64,000 nucleotides of DNA from Branchipolynoe longqiensis. Lineage: Eukaryota > Annelida > Polychaeta > Phyllodocida > Polynoidae. Where the stretch lies: NCBI GenBank assembly GCA_030323885.1, contig CM059193.1, positions 94,542,852-94,606,851 of the forward strand, given 5' to 3'. Under the pieces are notes generated by a model. That model worked only from the letters and a program-made list of their open reading frames with translations, made no database searches and was not told the origin of the DNA. Shown one piece after another: positions 11,310-22,515 of this stretch. The position numbers were made by a program, and so were the translations under genes. The stretch's first letter is position 1. Each line of letters begins with the position of its first letter.

Positions 11310-11594
11310 CGTTACCATAGCCAACACCCACTCACCCACCACTCCCACACAGCATCACCACCACCACCCTCACCCACCACCACCACCAGCCTTACACAAC
11401 ACTCCCACACAGCACCACCACCACCACCCTCACCCACCACCACCACCACCCATACACAACACTCCCACACAGCACCACCACCACCTCCCTCACCCACCCC
11501 ACCACCACCACCCACCACTCCCACCCACCATCACCACCACCACCACCCTCACCCACCACCCTCACACACCACTCTCACACAGCACCACCACAGA
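11310..11594. repeat. CCA-rich minisatellite (~60-bp unit)
   Basis: CAC/CCA triplet-rich sequence in which ACTCCCACACAGCACCACCA recurs about every 60 bp. The short stretch before it (11200-11309) is unique, with weak frames on both strands that I could not support as exons. Confidence 0.85.
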
Positions 11595-11757
11595 TAAAAA
11601 TCCACAACAATTTAGGTTCGATACGCAATGCACAGTATGGTACCTGAGTGGCGAGGCACAACCAGCCTTGCAGGAACCTCCGGGGTAGAGGGGGGGATGG
11701 CGAGGTAGCACTGTGCCGGTGAGGGCAGCGGTCTTTTGTTTTAAAAAAAGGAAAAAA

Positions 11758-12462
11758 AAGAGCACATTGATTTTTATCATCGGCTATTGGACGTCAACCA
11801 TATGGTCATTCCTTATTTGTCTTATTTGTCCTTCCAGGTTAGCCTCATGATCGAACGCAGATGTCACATCATGAAGGCGTGCAGCTTTTTCACCTTACAT
11901 TTCAGGAAAGCTGCCGGCAAAAGTGTTAAAGTGCTCCTGGCTTTTGCAAGTTACCAGCGGCACTCTCTCGGGGAGAAAACAGAGGTCTCACACTGGCAAG
12001 AACATGTCCAGACAGGCGCAAAACTATTTGTCCCTGCAGTGGCTGGTCGGGTGATGTTGGGAGTTCCATACATCAACCACCCTTGATGCTGCCACAGTGA
12101 CATGGTTTTCTGTTTAGGGTTTGCTCCCTTAGCCTTCGGTTCTGTCAAGAACCTGTACCACAAGGCAGTGGTTTACAACTCTGCAAGGAAAGGGCGTCAA
12201 ACTCCCTGAGGTATTGCAATTCCTGCAATACCTGCATACCCACATAGGCCACTCTTTCCAATAAGCAGCAAGGGCTCTTTTATATTCACATTCCCACAGA
12301 CAGGACAGCACATACCACAACCTTTGATGAACCAGTTGTGGACCACTGGTTGAAAGGGAAAATAGCTCAAACTGCAAACGCGTCCACTGAGCAGGATCGA
12401 TCAGATGACCAACACCTTCACAGGTGGACACTCTACCGCCTGAGCGACATCCCGCTCCCCCG
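11758..12462 (-). mobile_element. SINE2 copy interrupted by another repeat
   Basis: Reverse-oriented SINE2. Its 3' part lies at 11758-11812 (GCTATTGGACGTCAACCATA) and its body and tRNA head at 12238-12462 (CACATAGGCCACTC ... CTCTACCGCCTGAGC). About 33 bp of SINE2 expected between them is replaced by a ~425-bp insert (R3). Confidence 0.85.
11813..12237. repeat. Dispersed repeat R3 inserted in SINE2
   Basis: From 11941 to 12240 it is roughly 80% identical by eye to 46777-47083, sharing CTATTTGTCCCTGCAGTGGC, GGGTTTGCTC and CCCTGAGGTATT. Both copies have plus-strand peptides with KLFVPAVAG, but the frames break differently, so I treat R3 as a decayed repeat, possibly from a multicopy gene. Class unknown. 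Confidence 0.65.
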
Positions 12463-12473
12463 TGTTTTTTGGG

Positions 12474-12640
12474 GTAAATATTTGATTCATCTGTACACAT
12501 ATTTTGTCAGCGCCGAAGCACTGGTCTTCCTGCCGTTGAAGCGATCACATTTGGTTTGTACATGGTGATGAGGAAGTGGAATGTGCTGAATTCTGGACAT
12601 GTGCCCAATTCTGAACATTAAAAGTCGGGGAGCAGCCTAC
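12474..12640. repeat. Dispersed repeat R2, copy 1
   Basis: Matches 37849-38035 (ATTTGATTCATCTG, CACATTTGGTTTGTACATGG, GAAGTGGAATGTGCTG). No frame conserved. Class unknown. Confidence 0.65.
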
Positions 12641-12655
12641 GCTGTATAGTGTACA

Positions 12656-12925
12656 GTACAATTTTCAAAATGAAACCATTGACCTAGATTTGATTATACA
12701 TATCTAACTTAGATACCGACATACTTATGAAGTATTTGTTGCTACATAGAAGGGAATACTGAGTCAATTTAATAGAACCTGTTACTGCTGAAGCCTATGG
12801 TGTGCTTGCCAAATTAATTTGCATGTTTGCACTTCGAATATCTCAAAAGTTAGCCATTTAAGATAAAAGTTACTTCAAACTAAGTGGATAGATTATAACG
12901 ATCAACTTAAAATATTTATCTCAGA
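12656..12925 (+). mobile_element. TTAA-MITE, partial copy
   Basis: Interior of the TTAA-MITE family (GATTTGATTATACATATCTA, AGAACCTGTTACTGC, AGATAAAAGTTACTTC), lacking both terminal repeats. See 16785-17132 for the complete reference copy. Confidence 0.75.
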
Positions 12926-13205
12926 TCTCCGCTCGAAATATATATATATGTTAAAATATGGCAGAAAGTCAAATTATTATTGAAGTGTCAATAAATAAAC
13001 TAAAAAAACCTCCTATTTGTGTTAGTGCCGAGAGGAGGGTGCCGACGGCGGGACTGCAAGGCGAGTTGGGAGGACATAATTGGACAGACCTGACTGTCGA
13101 GACTTAGCGCTGACTGTCGAGACTTAGCGCTGCAGTGCCATAGTAGTTGACGAAACCGAAGCAAATAGAACGCACAGCCCGCCACCCCAAACCTCTCTAA
13201 TGAGA
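12926..13205. other. Unique spacer with a short tandem duplication
   Basis: CTGACTGTCGAGACTTAGCG occurs twice in tandem near 13090-13130. Otherwise no gene or repeat signal. Confidence 0.5.
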
Positions 13206-13556
13206 TCGTCTAAGAACTAAGTTGGTTGGTTTTACGTCCTGACAACATCTAAGGTCATATCAGGATGGGTACCGACTTGTTACAGTACACACTCATGGTG
13301 TCTTTATAGTGCTTCCTCACTGGGAGCCCATGCTACCAGCACCATGACCTGATATCTCACTCAGTCACATTATCTTGATACTGAGCCAACCAGTCCTTGT
13401 CCTATCCTATTAATGCGAAGTGCCTGGCTAGGAAGCGACAAGTATCAATTTCTAAGTCATTGGTTTGACTCGACCAGGATTCGAACCAGTGGGTTCGAAT
13501 CCCACGATCTACCAAAACGGGTGACGGACGCTCAATTCATTCGGCCATGAGTCTGG
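13206..13556 (-). mobile_element. SINE1 copy
   Basis: Near full-length SINE1, tail first (GGTTTTACGTCCTGACAACA), ending at the tRNA head. The B-box region is partly duplicated, with two GGTTCGAA-like stretches. Confidence 0.85.
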
Positions 13557-13565
13557 TCTCTAATC

Positions 13566-13742
13566 ACTAAGAACACTGGCTAGCATCCCATGTGGAATGT
13601 TGCGAGTTTGAGCCCCAGCCGAGTCAAAGCAATGACTTACACAATTGATACTTGTCGCTACCTAGCCTGGTGCATGACATTAGTAGGATAGGGCAAGGAG
13701 TGGTTTGTACAGCATGAGGATAATGAGACTGAGTGGGATATG
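13566..13742 (+). mobile_element. SINE1, 3'-truncated copy
   Basis: Head-proximal half only (GAGTCAAAGCAATGACTTAC ... ACTGAGTGGGATATGG), placed head-to-head with the previous copy. Confidence 0.75.
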
Positions 13743-13784
13743 GTGAGTGTAATTCACTACGGTTCCCCCCCGACTAGAGATTAC

Positions 13785-14160
13785 AAATATTCAGCCAGTG
13801 CTGCCCCCTGGAATTGTAAGTGTTTTAAATGGTTTACATCGATAAGTCGTTTAATGCATACAATTACATACATACAGGCAATGCACTTACATATACACAC
13901 AAGGTAGGTTCAACAACCATACAGCATAGCTTGTATATGGGGTCCAGGTCACGGAAACCAGTGTTGTGGTCAGGGGGGGGGGCGGATGATGACAATGTGA
14001 AATATAGCGTCTAGAGCATGATTCAAACCTACAATTCTTGGCATTCCATGTCTAGCGTGCTAACCATTACACCACCTAGGCTCCATATTGCATCACCCTA
14101 TCCATGCCTACCTGTCTATGTGGCTCCTTGCCCGAGAGATCAGTGCAGACTATTACAAAT
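13785..14160 (-). repeat. tRNA-like cassette, locus 1
   Basis: Contains a minus-strand tRNA-like unit (GCCTAGGTGGTGTAATGG, then GGTTTGAATCATGC). It is flanked on both sides by conserved sequence also found at 38366-38860 and 54975-55580 (ACATACAGGCAATGCACTTA on one side, GGTCAGTGCAGACTACTACA-like on the other). In this copy the 3' half of the anticodon stem (GCCAAG) is kept. Because both flanks are conserved, it is not a typical SINE. Confidence 0.7.
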
Positions 14161-14182
14161 ACAATATCACACTAGCAGATCA

Positions 14183-14329
14183 TCCAAAAATTAATTTAGC
14201 CCATTTTCACTTTAAATATCTCCAAATTAGCCCTAGAAAATAAAGATTACTTCAAATAAAAGTAATGTAGATCATAACAACCAATCTAATATATATATAT
14301 TTATTTGACAAACATGACAGACACTCAAA
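14183..14329 (+). mobile_element. TTAA-MITE, 3' fragment
   Basis: Right half of the TTAA-MITE (TTAATTTAGCCCATTTTCAC, AGTAATGTAGATCATAAC). The terminal repeat is lost and the 31-bp array starts immediately after. Confidence 0.65.
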
Positions 14330-15068
14330 ACCAAGTGACAATCTGCCTATCACCAAACTACACAAGCATCAATCTGCCTACCACCAAACTACAAAGAGAC
14401 AATCTGCCTACCACCAAATTAAACAAATATCAATCTTCCTACCACCAAACTACACAAGCCACAATCTGCCTACCACCAAACTACACAAGCCACAATCTGC
14501 ATAACACCAAACGACATAAGCCACAATCTGCATAACACACAACTACAAAGGCACAATCTGCCTACCACCAAACTACACAAGCCTCAATCTGCCTAGCACC
14601 AAACTACACAAGCCACAATCTGCCTACCACCAAACTACACAAACATCAATCTGCCTACCACCATACTACACAAGCATCAAACTGCCTACCACCAAACTAC
14701 ACAAGCCACAATCTGCCTTCCACCAAACTACAAAGGCACAATCTTCCTCCCACCAGACTACACAACCCACAAACTGCCTACCACAAAACTACACAAGCAT
14801 CAATCTGTCTAACATCAAACTACAAAGTGACAATCTGCCTACCACCAAACCACACAAGCATCAATCTGCCTACCACCAACCTACACAAGCATCAATCTGC
14901 CTACCACCAAACTACACAGACATCAATCTGCCTACCACCAAACTACACAAGCCACAATCTGCCTACCACCAAACTACACAATCATCAATCTGCCTACCAC
15001 CAAACTACACAAGCATCAATCTGCCTACCACCAAACTACACAAGCATCAATCTACCTACCACACACCA
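14330..15068. repeat. 31-bp minisatellite, ~24 copies
   Basis: Unit CAATCTGCCTACCACCAAAC followed by TACACAAGCAT. Period 31 bp (CAATCTGCC at 14831, 14862, 14893). Frames such as 14827-15240 are repeat artefacts. Confidence 0.95.
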
Positions 15069-15814
15069 CCAAACTAACCACACCCGCTCATCAGAACACT
15101 TTTCAACACTTGTGTACTACACGCAAACTTGGAAACACCAATTACACCCATCTCTAAGAAGTTCATCAGCCCATCACTCACCACAACAACTCTTTGCCAC
15201 AGAGACCTGTCAGCCCACACAACACCTCTGCGCTGGGTGAGCTTACATCTTCTGAACTGACCCTCGACAACCCGACACTACCGCCATCAATCAACTCCAC
15301 CTCGACCCACCCGTATCAGTTAGAAGGCCTGTATTGACGGCCGAAGCGAGCTTGTCCGCCCTCAATACACCTTACGAGGTTTACAATTATCGGCGGCGTG
15401 GTCATGTTATACCTGCATCATTTGCAATGTCACGGAAGTTCGTCGGAGCAAATCCACATGGTGTGCGATTATTGGATTTCATTAGTCGTGCCAAGACAAT
15501 ACTAATACTAGTACTACTATTAGTAGTACTATCAATCAACTCCACCTCAACCCACCGTGAGTTAGAAAATCAGCTTCTGTGTCCTCTGTACACCGTATCA
15601 GGTTTTCAATTATACGCAGTCTGGTGGCAGTACACCTGCATTCCTTGTTGTCATAAGAGCTTCAATATTAATTCATTAAAGTGTTTATTAAATAAAATGG
15701 AGACTATGATACTGCAAGATAGATTAAGTATAACCCATATATACATCTCTAATACAAAGAGAAAAATAATGTATTACAATAGCTGATAAAAAGAGATTGT
15801 CACCATGAGCACCC
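15069..15814. other. Mostly unique DNA with a diverged tandem duplication
   Basis: ATCAATCAACTCCACCTC occurs near 15283 and again about 249 bp later, and the following ~190 bp align loosely. A 150-codon frame at 15334-15786 spans the two copies, with a hydrophobic middle (ILILVLLLVVLSI). It has no recognisable domain and I do not call it a gene. Confidence 0.4.
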
Positions 15815-17275
15815 GTAGCGGTGGATTATCGCCATGTGTTGAGCTGACATTAACGTTCACATATACCGGAGTACAGTGGTGGATTATCACAATGTGTACA
15901 GGTGACATTAACGTTCACATGTACCAGAATACAGTGGTGGATTATCACCATGTGTACAGGTGACATTAACATTCACATGTACCTGAGTACAGTGGTGGAT
16001 TATCGCCATGTGTACAGGTGACATTAACATTCACATGTACCAGAATACAGTGGTGGATTATCACCATGTGTACAGGTGACATTAACATTCACATGTACCT
16101 GAGTACAGTGGTGGATTATCGCCATGTGTACAGGTGACATTAACGTTCACATGAACCAGAGTACAGTGGTGGATTATCGCCATGTGTACAGCTGACATTA
16201 ACGTTCACATGTACCTGAGCACAGTGGTGGATTATCACCATGTGTACAGCTGACATTAACATAACACATGTAGCCTGGCACAGTGGTGGATTATCACCAT
16301 GTGTACAGCTGACATTAACATTCACATGTACCTGAGCACAGTGGTGGATTATCACCATGTGTACAGCTGACATTAACATAACACATGTAGCCTGGCACAG
16401 TGGTGGATTATCGCCATGTGTACAGCTGACATTAACATTCACATGTACCTGAGCACAGTGGTGGATTATCGCAATGTGTACAGCTGACATTAACATTCAC
16501 ATGTACCTGAGCACAGTGGTGGATTATCACCATGTGTACAGCTGACATTAACGTTCACATGTAGCCTGGCACAGTGGTGGATTATCACCATGTGTACAGC
16601 TGACATTAACATAACACATGTAGCCTGGCACAGTGGTGGATTATCGCCATGTGTACAGCTGACATTAACATTCACATGTACCTGAGTACAGTGCTGGATT
16701 ATCGCCATGTGTACAGCTGACATTAACATTCACATGTAGCCTGGAACAGTGGTGGATTATCGCCATGTGTACAGCTGACATTAAAGTTGCATAGTCCGAT
16801 GAAAACATCAAATTTTCAAAACTAAACCAATTATCTAGATTTGATTATACATATCTAACTTAGATACCGGTGTTCTTATTAAGCATTTCTCGTCACATAT
16901 AAGGGAATACGGGGTCAGTTTCATAGAATCTGTTCCTGCAGAAGCCTATGGTGTCAGAGTTTTGGCAAGCTTGCCAAAATTAATTTAGCACGTTTGCACT
17001 TCAAATATATCAAAAGGTAGCCATTTAAAATAAAAGTTACCGCAAACTAAAGTAATGTAGATTATAATGATCAACCTAATATATTTATCTCAGAAAACTT
17101 ACAGAAACCCAAAACCATCAGACTATGCAACTTTAACATTCACGTGTAGCCTGGCACAGTGGTGGATTATCACCATGTGTACAGCTGACATTAACATTCA
17201 CATGTACCTGAGCACAGTGGTGGATTATCGCCATGTGTACAGCTGACATTAACATTCACATGTAGCCTGGCACAG
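15815..17275. repeat. 58-bp minisatellite interrupted by a MITE
   Basis: Unit includes GTGGATTATCGCCATGTGTA and CAGCTGACATTAACATTCAC, spaced 58 bp (15821, 15879, 15937). Part of the array (16200-16640) alternates two monomer types (ATTCACATGTACCTGAGCA and ATAACACATGTAGCCTGGC), giving a dimeric higher-order unit. A TTAA-MITE interrupts it at 16785-17132. Confidence 0.95.
16785..17132 (+). mobile_element. TTAA-MITE, complete copy with empty site
   Basis: A 348-bp non-autonomous DNA element. Terminal inverted repeats are AGTTGCATAGTCCGATG on the left and CATCAGACTATGCAACT on the right. TTAA flanks both ends (16781-16784, 17133-17136). It sits in the TTAA of the 58-bp unit (GACATTAACATTCAC), which is present uninterrupted in neighbouring monomers, so the pre-insertion site is visible. 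TTAA duplication is known for piggyBac and Kolobok transposons. Termini starting AG rather than CCY favour a Kolobok-like relative, but there is no transposase here to decide. Confidence 0.92.
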
Positions 17276-17276
17276 A

Positions 17277-17345
17277 GGCGCGGGTTGTGGAGGCGGGGGT
17301 TGTGGAGGCGGGGGTTGTGGAGGCGGGGGGTTGTGGAGGCGGGGC
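17277..17345. repeat. G-rich repeat (GGTTGTGGAGGCGG)
   Basis: About four 17-18-bp units of GGGGGTTGTGGAGGCG at the end of the 58-bp array. Potential G-quadruplex. Confidence 0.85.
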
Positions 17346-17584
17346 AGGCAGGCAGCGAGTGCTGGCCTGGTGTGAGGAGTGACAGCGGCCGGTAGAGGCA
17401 GCACTGTGCTGCCCGGATCCGGTCTGGCTGAGAATTGATCGGCGATGGCGTCACTCACCCATCCCACAGCGCCACTTCACAAACACCAAACACCACGTGA
17501 CGCCCGAAAATAGGCCACACCGCAACTCGACACACAGCTGCCACAACCCGCGCAGTCTGCCGGAAACCAGCACTGGGCGGTGAG
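17346..17584. other. GC-rich unique spacer
   Basis: Unique, moderately CpG-rich sequence between two arrays. No splice-delimited frame supported. Confidence 0.4.
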
Positions 17585-18235
17585 GCAGTGTTTGATTGTA
17601 TCCACTACTCAAACAGCACTGAGTGGTGGGGTAGTGTTTGATTGTATCCAGTTCTGTCAAAGCACTGAGCAATGTTTGATTGTAGCCACTACTGTCATAG
17701 CACTTGGCAGTGTTTGATTGTAGCCACTACTGTCATAGCACTTGGCAGTGTTTGATTGGAGCCACTACTGTCACAGCACTGGGCGGTTGGGGGCAGTGTT
17801 TGATTGTATCCACTCCTGTCACAGCACAGGGCAATGTTTGATTGTAGCCACTACTGTCACAGCACTGGGCGGTTGGGGGAGTGTTTGATTGTATCCACTC
17901 CTGTCACATCACTGAGCAATGTTTGATTGTAGCCATTACGTCACACCACAGTGCAATGTTTGATTGTACCTACTACTGTCACAGCACTGGGCAGTGTTTG
18001 ATTGTAGCCACTACTGTCACAGCACTGGGCAGTGTTTGATTGTAACCACTACTGTCACAGCTCTAGCCATTGTTTGATTGTATCCACTCCTGCCACAGTT
18101 CTGGGTGGTGGGGAGTGTTTGATTGTATCCACTTCTGTCATAGCACTGGGTGGCAGACCAGTGTTTGATTGTAGCCACTACTGGGTGGCGGGGTAGTGTT
18201 TGATTGTAGCCGCAACTGTCACAGACTGGCCACTG
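17585..18235. repeat. ~38-bp minisatellite (array F)
   Basis: Unit GGCAGTGTTTGATTGTAGCC then ACTACTGTCACAGCACT, 38 bp, with longer variants carrying a G-rich insertion. The 17-bp motif GGCAGTGTTTGATTGTA reappears in reverse complement in the next array. Confidence 0.92.
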
Positions 18236-18387
18236 CCAGTGCAGCGAAGGATACAAGGATATGTCCAAGTGGTGCAGACCTGGTTAGGACGCCACCTGGT
18301 GGTGGTGAGGTGCTGGTAGTTACAGGTGGGGTCATCAGTCCGACCTAGGGTGCACTCAGTGTTAAATTACCTGCCAGGTGGGCCACC

Positions 18388-20372
18388 GGGAAGTTACCTT
18401 AGCGCTACACCTCACAGCCTCAGCCTGGGGCGTGGTACTAACAATACAATCAAACACTGCCACCGGGAAGTTACCTTAGCGCTACACCTCACAGCCTCAG
18501 CCTGGGTGTGGTACTAACAATACAATCAAACACTGCCACCGGGCAGTTACCTTAACGCTACACCTCACAACCTCAGCCTGGGGTGTGGTACTAACAATAC
18601 AATCAAACACTGCCACTGGGCAGTTACCTTAGCGCTACACTTCACAGCCTCAGCCTGGGGCGTGGTACTAACAATACAATCAAACACTTCCACCGGGCCA
18701 TTACCTTAGCACTACTCCTCACAGCCTCAGTCTGGGGCATGGTACTAGCAATACAATCAAACACTGCCACCGGGCAGTTACCTTAGCGCTACAGTTCACA
18801 GCATCAGCCTGGGGCGTGGTACTAACAATACAATCAAACACTGCCACCGGGTCATTACCTTAGCGCTACACCTCACAGCCTCAGCCTGGGGCGTGGTACT
18901 AATGATACAATCAAACACTGCCACCTGGCAAATACCTTAGCTCTACTCCTCACAGCCTCAGCCTGGGGCTTGGTACTAACAATACAATCAAACACTGCCA
19001 CCGGGCAGTTACCTTAGCACTACACTTCACAGCCTCAGCCTGGGGTGTGGTACTAACAATACAATCAAACACTGCCACCGGGCAGTTACCTTAGCGCTAC
19101 ACCTCACAGCCTCAGCCTGGGTGTGGTACTAACAATACAATCAAACACTGCCCCCGGCCGTTACCTTAGCGTTAGCCCTCACAGCCTCAGCCTGGGGCTT
19201 GGTACTAACAATACAATCAAACACTGCCACCGGCAACCACACCCAATCAAACACTGCCACCGGGCAGTTACCTTAGCACTACACTCACACCCACCAACAA
19301 AAAAAAACACCCCCCGTTACCTTAGCGCTACACCTCACAGCCTCAGCCTGGGGCATGGTACTAGCAATACAATCAAACACTGCCACCGGGCAGTTACCTT
19401 AGCGCTACACCTCACAGCCTCAGCCTGGGGTGTGGTACTAACAATACAATCAAACACTGCCACCGGGCAGTTACCTTAGCGCTACACCTCACAGCGTCAG
19501 CCTGGGGTGTGGTACTAACAATACAATCAAACACTGCCACCTGGCTGTTACCTTAGCGCTACACCTCACAGCCTCAGCCTGCGTGTGGCACTAACAATGC
19601 AATCAAACACTGCCACCGGGCCATTACCTTACCGCTACACCTCACAGCCTCAGCATGGGGTGTGGACCTAACAATACAATCAAACACTGCCACCGGCCGT
19701 TACCTTAGCGTTAGCCCTCACAGGCTCAGCCTGGGGTGTGGTACTAACAACACAATCAAACACTGCCACCGGGCCGCTACCTTAGCAATACACCTCACAG
19801 CCTCAGCATGGGGTGTGGACCTAACAATACAATCAAACACTGCCACCGGCCCTTACCTTAGCGTTAGCCCTCACAGGCTCAGCCTGGGGTGTGGTACTAA
19901 CAACACAATCAAACACTGCCACTGGCCGTTACCTTAGCGCTACTCCTCACACCTCACAGCCTCAGCCTGGGGCATGGAACTAACAATACAATCAAACACT
20001 GCCACCGGGCCATTACCTTAGTGCTACACCTCACATCCTCAGCCTGGGGCGTGGTACTAACAATACAATCAAACACTGCCACCGGGCCGCTACCATAGCG
20101 CTACACCTCACAGCCTCAGAATGGGGCCTGGTACAAACAATACAATCAAACACTGCCATTGGGTCGTTACCTTGGTGCTACTCCTCACAGCCTCAGCCTT
20201 GGATGTGGTAATAACAATACAATCAAACACTGCCACCGGGCCATTACCTTAGCGCTACACCTCACAGCCTTAGCCTGGGGCATGGTACTAGCAATACAAT
20301 CAAACACTGCAACCGGGCAGTTACCTTAGCGCTACACCTCACAGCTTCAGCCTGGGGTGTGGTACTAACAGC
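18388..20372. repeat. 77-bp minisatellite (array G), ~26 copies
   Basis: Unit CAATCAAACACTGCCACCGG, GCAGTTACCTTAGCGCTACA, CCTCACAGCCTCAGCCTGGG, GTGTGGTACTAACAATA; CAATCAAAC at 18447, 18523, 18600. The region 19220-19320 is scrambled with an A-run and C-run, likely poor consensus. It shares TACAATCAAACACTGCC with array F in opposite orientation. Confidence 0.95.
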
Positions 20373-20399
20373 ACAGCAAGAGGCCTGGGGTGCTTTATT

Positions 20400-20578
20400 G
20401 GTTTGATCGGTTGTTGGAGCTTTCTGCCCTGGCAAGATCTAAGGTCATATCAGGGCAGGTACCGACTTATGACATTTCAAAATCATGCCTACTGGGAAAT
20501 CAGACTGCTGGCACCATGACCAGATATCCTACTCAGTCACAGTATCCTAACACTGAGCTAACTAATCGTAAAACTCCA
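20400..20578 (-). mobile_element. SINE1, head-truncated copy
   Basis: Tail and body present (GGTTGTTGGAGCTTTCTGCC ... TATCCTAACACTGAGCTAAC). The tRNA head is missing. Confidence 0.75.
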
Positions 20579-20633
20579 ACCAACTTACAAGTAAATCAAA
20601 CTGTTAGCAAACCCGGTTGTGACCACGATCCAA

Positions 20634-20930
20634 AGTAAAGCTTATTTTATTTAATGATGCGTCTAGAGCACATTGATTTGTTTATCATATCATCAGATAT
20701 TGGAGGAAACCACATAAGCTACTCTTTCCGATAAGCAGCAAGGGGTATTTTATCTGACCTTTCCCTCAGACAGCACAGTACATACAACAGCCTTTGATGA
20801 ACCAGTTATGGACCACTGGTTGGAACGGAAAATAGCTCAAACTGCAAATGGGCCCATTGAGTAGGATCGATAGGATGACCGACACATTTACAGGTGGACA
20901 CTCTACCGCCTGATCTACGTCCCGCACACC
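20634..20930 (-). mobile_element. SINE2 copy with 15-bp target-site duplication
   Basis: Full-length reverse SINE2, from the tail (AAGCTTATTTTATTTAATG) to the tRNA A box (CTCTACCGCCTGATCTACG). The exact duplication GTGACCACGATCCAA flanks it at 20619-20633 and 20931-20945. Confidence 0.95.
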
Positions 20931-21107
20931 GTGACCACGATCCAATGACACGAAAATCAATCTCCTGGTCACCTAAACAGGAATCAAATATGAATAGACT
21001 AACATAACAACCCTCGGGGACCGTCCACGATTAATAGCCTCATTTATTTATGTGGGCTACCCGTGGCGCCCACTGGGGTCCATTCTCGGTACTATGGAGC
21101 ACGCTGA

Positions 21108-21513
21108 TCACAAGCTGCATGACCTGCTCCTCTCAGTGACTGTGTAAACAAACACCAGCAGGTTAAGCGCATCACAGTGACGGCTTACTCCAATCTGAAT
21201 GTCTTTACTTCCTACCGCCTTACTCCGTTCGTGTCTCCGGCTCGCCAACTGATCACCACAGAGCAAGGAGGCACAGCCCGATGACTCAACTCTCCTCACT
21301 TTTCTTTCCTCAATCCAACCCATTCTTTTTTTTTCTCCCGGGCTTACTTCTGCTGATCAAAGGAGTTGTTTGCTTGGGAGGGGCCCTTTTCCTTTTCACT
21401 GCTTCTCTGGGCTCTTTTGCTGCGGATTCCCTCTTCTCCCTTCCTGCCTCTCCAATCCTTCGATGCCCAGACTCAAGAGCTCTGACTGTGTTACACTGAA
21501 GTTTATACTTCAT
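21108..21513 (-). CDS. Two overlapping coding-like frames, unknown
   Basis: On the minus strand a 67-codon frame (21513-21310; MKYKLQCNTVRALESGHRRI, then a Lys/Arg-rich part ending GRKKKNGLD) overlaps by 14 bp a 71-codon frame (21323-21108; MGWIEERKVRRVESSGCASL). The overlap lies on an A-run, so a homopolymer error or a frameshift could join them into ~138 codons. Composition is basic and protein-like and the DNA is not an obvious repeat. The antisense frame is also open, which weakens the case. No domain recognised; flanked by SINE2 and a minisatellite. Confidence 0.22.
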
Positions 21514-21639
21514 CCAAAATCGGACCGATTTATCGGTGCTGGTTCAATGCTGCGGTTTTACAGCCTGTAACCGAACAGGTTACAAACAAACCCAAACCTT
21601 TATTATATCTCTTATATATGTACAAAGGGTAGGTTGGGG

Positions 21640-22515
21640 AAAGCTGGTTACTGGTGTGTGTCTAGGTGGTTACTGGTGTAGCTCTAGTGGAGAGCTGGTT
21701 ACTGGTGTGTCTAGTGAAGAGCTGGTTACTGGTGTGTGTCTAGTGAAGAGCTGGTTCCTGGTGTATGTCTAGTAGAGAGCTGGTTACTGGTGTGTCTAGT
21801 GGAGAGCTGGGTACTGGTGTGTGTCTAGTGGAGAGCTGGTTACTGGTGTGTGTCTAGTGAAGAACTGGTTACTGGTGCATGTCTACTGCAGAGCTGATCA
21901 CTGATGTGACTCTACTGGAGAGCTGCTTACTGGTGTGTCTAGGTGAGAACTGGTTACTGGTGTATGTCTAGTGGAGAGCTGGTTACTGGTGTATTTCTAT
22001 TGGAGAGCTGGTTACTGGTGTGTGTCTAGTGGAGAGCTGGTTACTGGTGTGTCTAGGTGAGAACTGGTTACTGGTGTATGTCTAGTGGAGAGCTGGTTAC
22101 TGGTGTATTTCTAGTGGAGAGCTGGTTACTGGTGTGTGTCTAGTGGAGAGCTGGTTACTGGTGTGTGTCTAGTAGAGAGCTGGCTATTGGCATATGTCTA
22201 GTGGAGAGCTGGTTACTGGTGTATGTCTACTGGAGAGCTGGTTACTGGTGTATGTCTAGTGGTGAGCTGGTGACTGGTGTATGTCTACTGGAGAGCTAGT
22301 TACTGGTGTGTGTCTAATGGAGAGCTGGTTACTGGTGTATGTCTAGTGGTGAGCTGGTTACTGGTGTGTGTCTAGTGGTGAGCTGGTTACTGGTGCGTGT
22401 CTAGTGGAGAGCTGGTTACTGGTGGATGTTGGGCGGAGAGCTGGTTACTGGCATATATCTACTGGAGAGTTGGTTACTGACTTATTATTGGTAGGGGAAC
22501 TGGTTACTGGTTCGG
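21640..22515. repeat. ~29-31-bp minisatellite, ~30 copies
   Basis: Unit GAGAGCTGGTTACTGGTGTG then TGTCTAGTG, with variants of 29-31 bp. Frames are repeat-derived. Confidence 0.93.

Noticed and set aside
11644..11732. Minus-strand 89-bp exon (acceptor AAAAG, donor CAG|GTACC; peptide with GGSCKAGCASPL)
   Set aside because: Splice sites are weak, the DNA is GC-rich and open by chance, and no neighbouring exon fits.
15334..15786. 150-codon frame with a hydrophobic segment
   Set aside because: It spans a diverged tandem duplication and the hydrophobic stretch comes from ACTAATACTAGTACT-like low complexity.
21281..21499. Plus-strand 72-codon frame resembling a signal peptide (FFFFLPGLLLLIKGVVCLGG)
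   Set aside because: It is the antisense of a purine-rich minus-strand frame; hydrophobicity follows from that composition.
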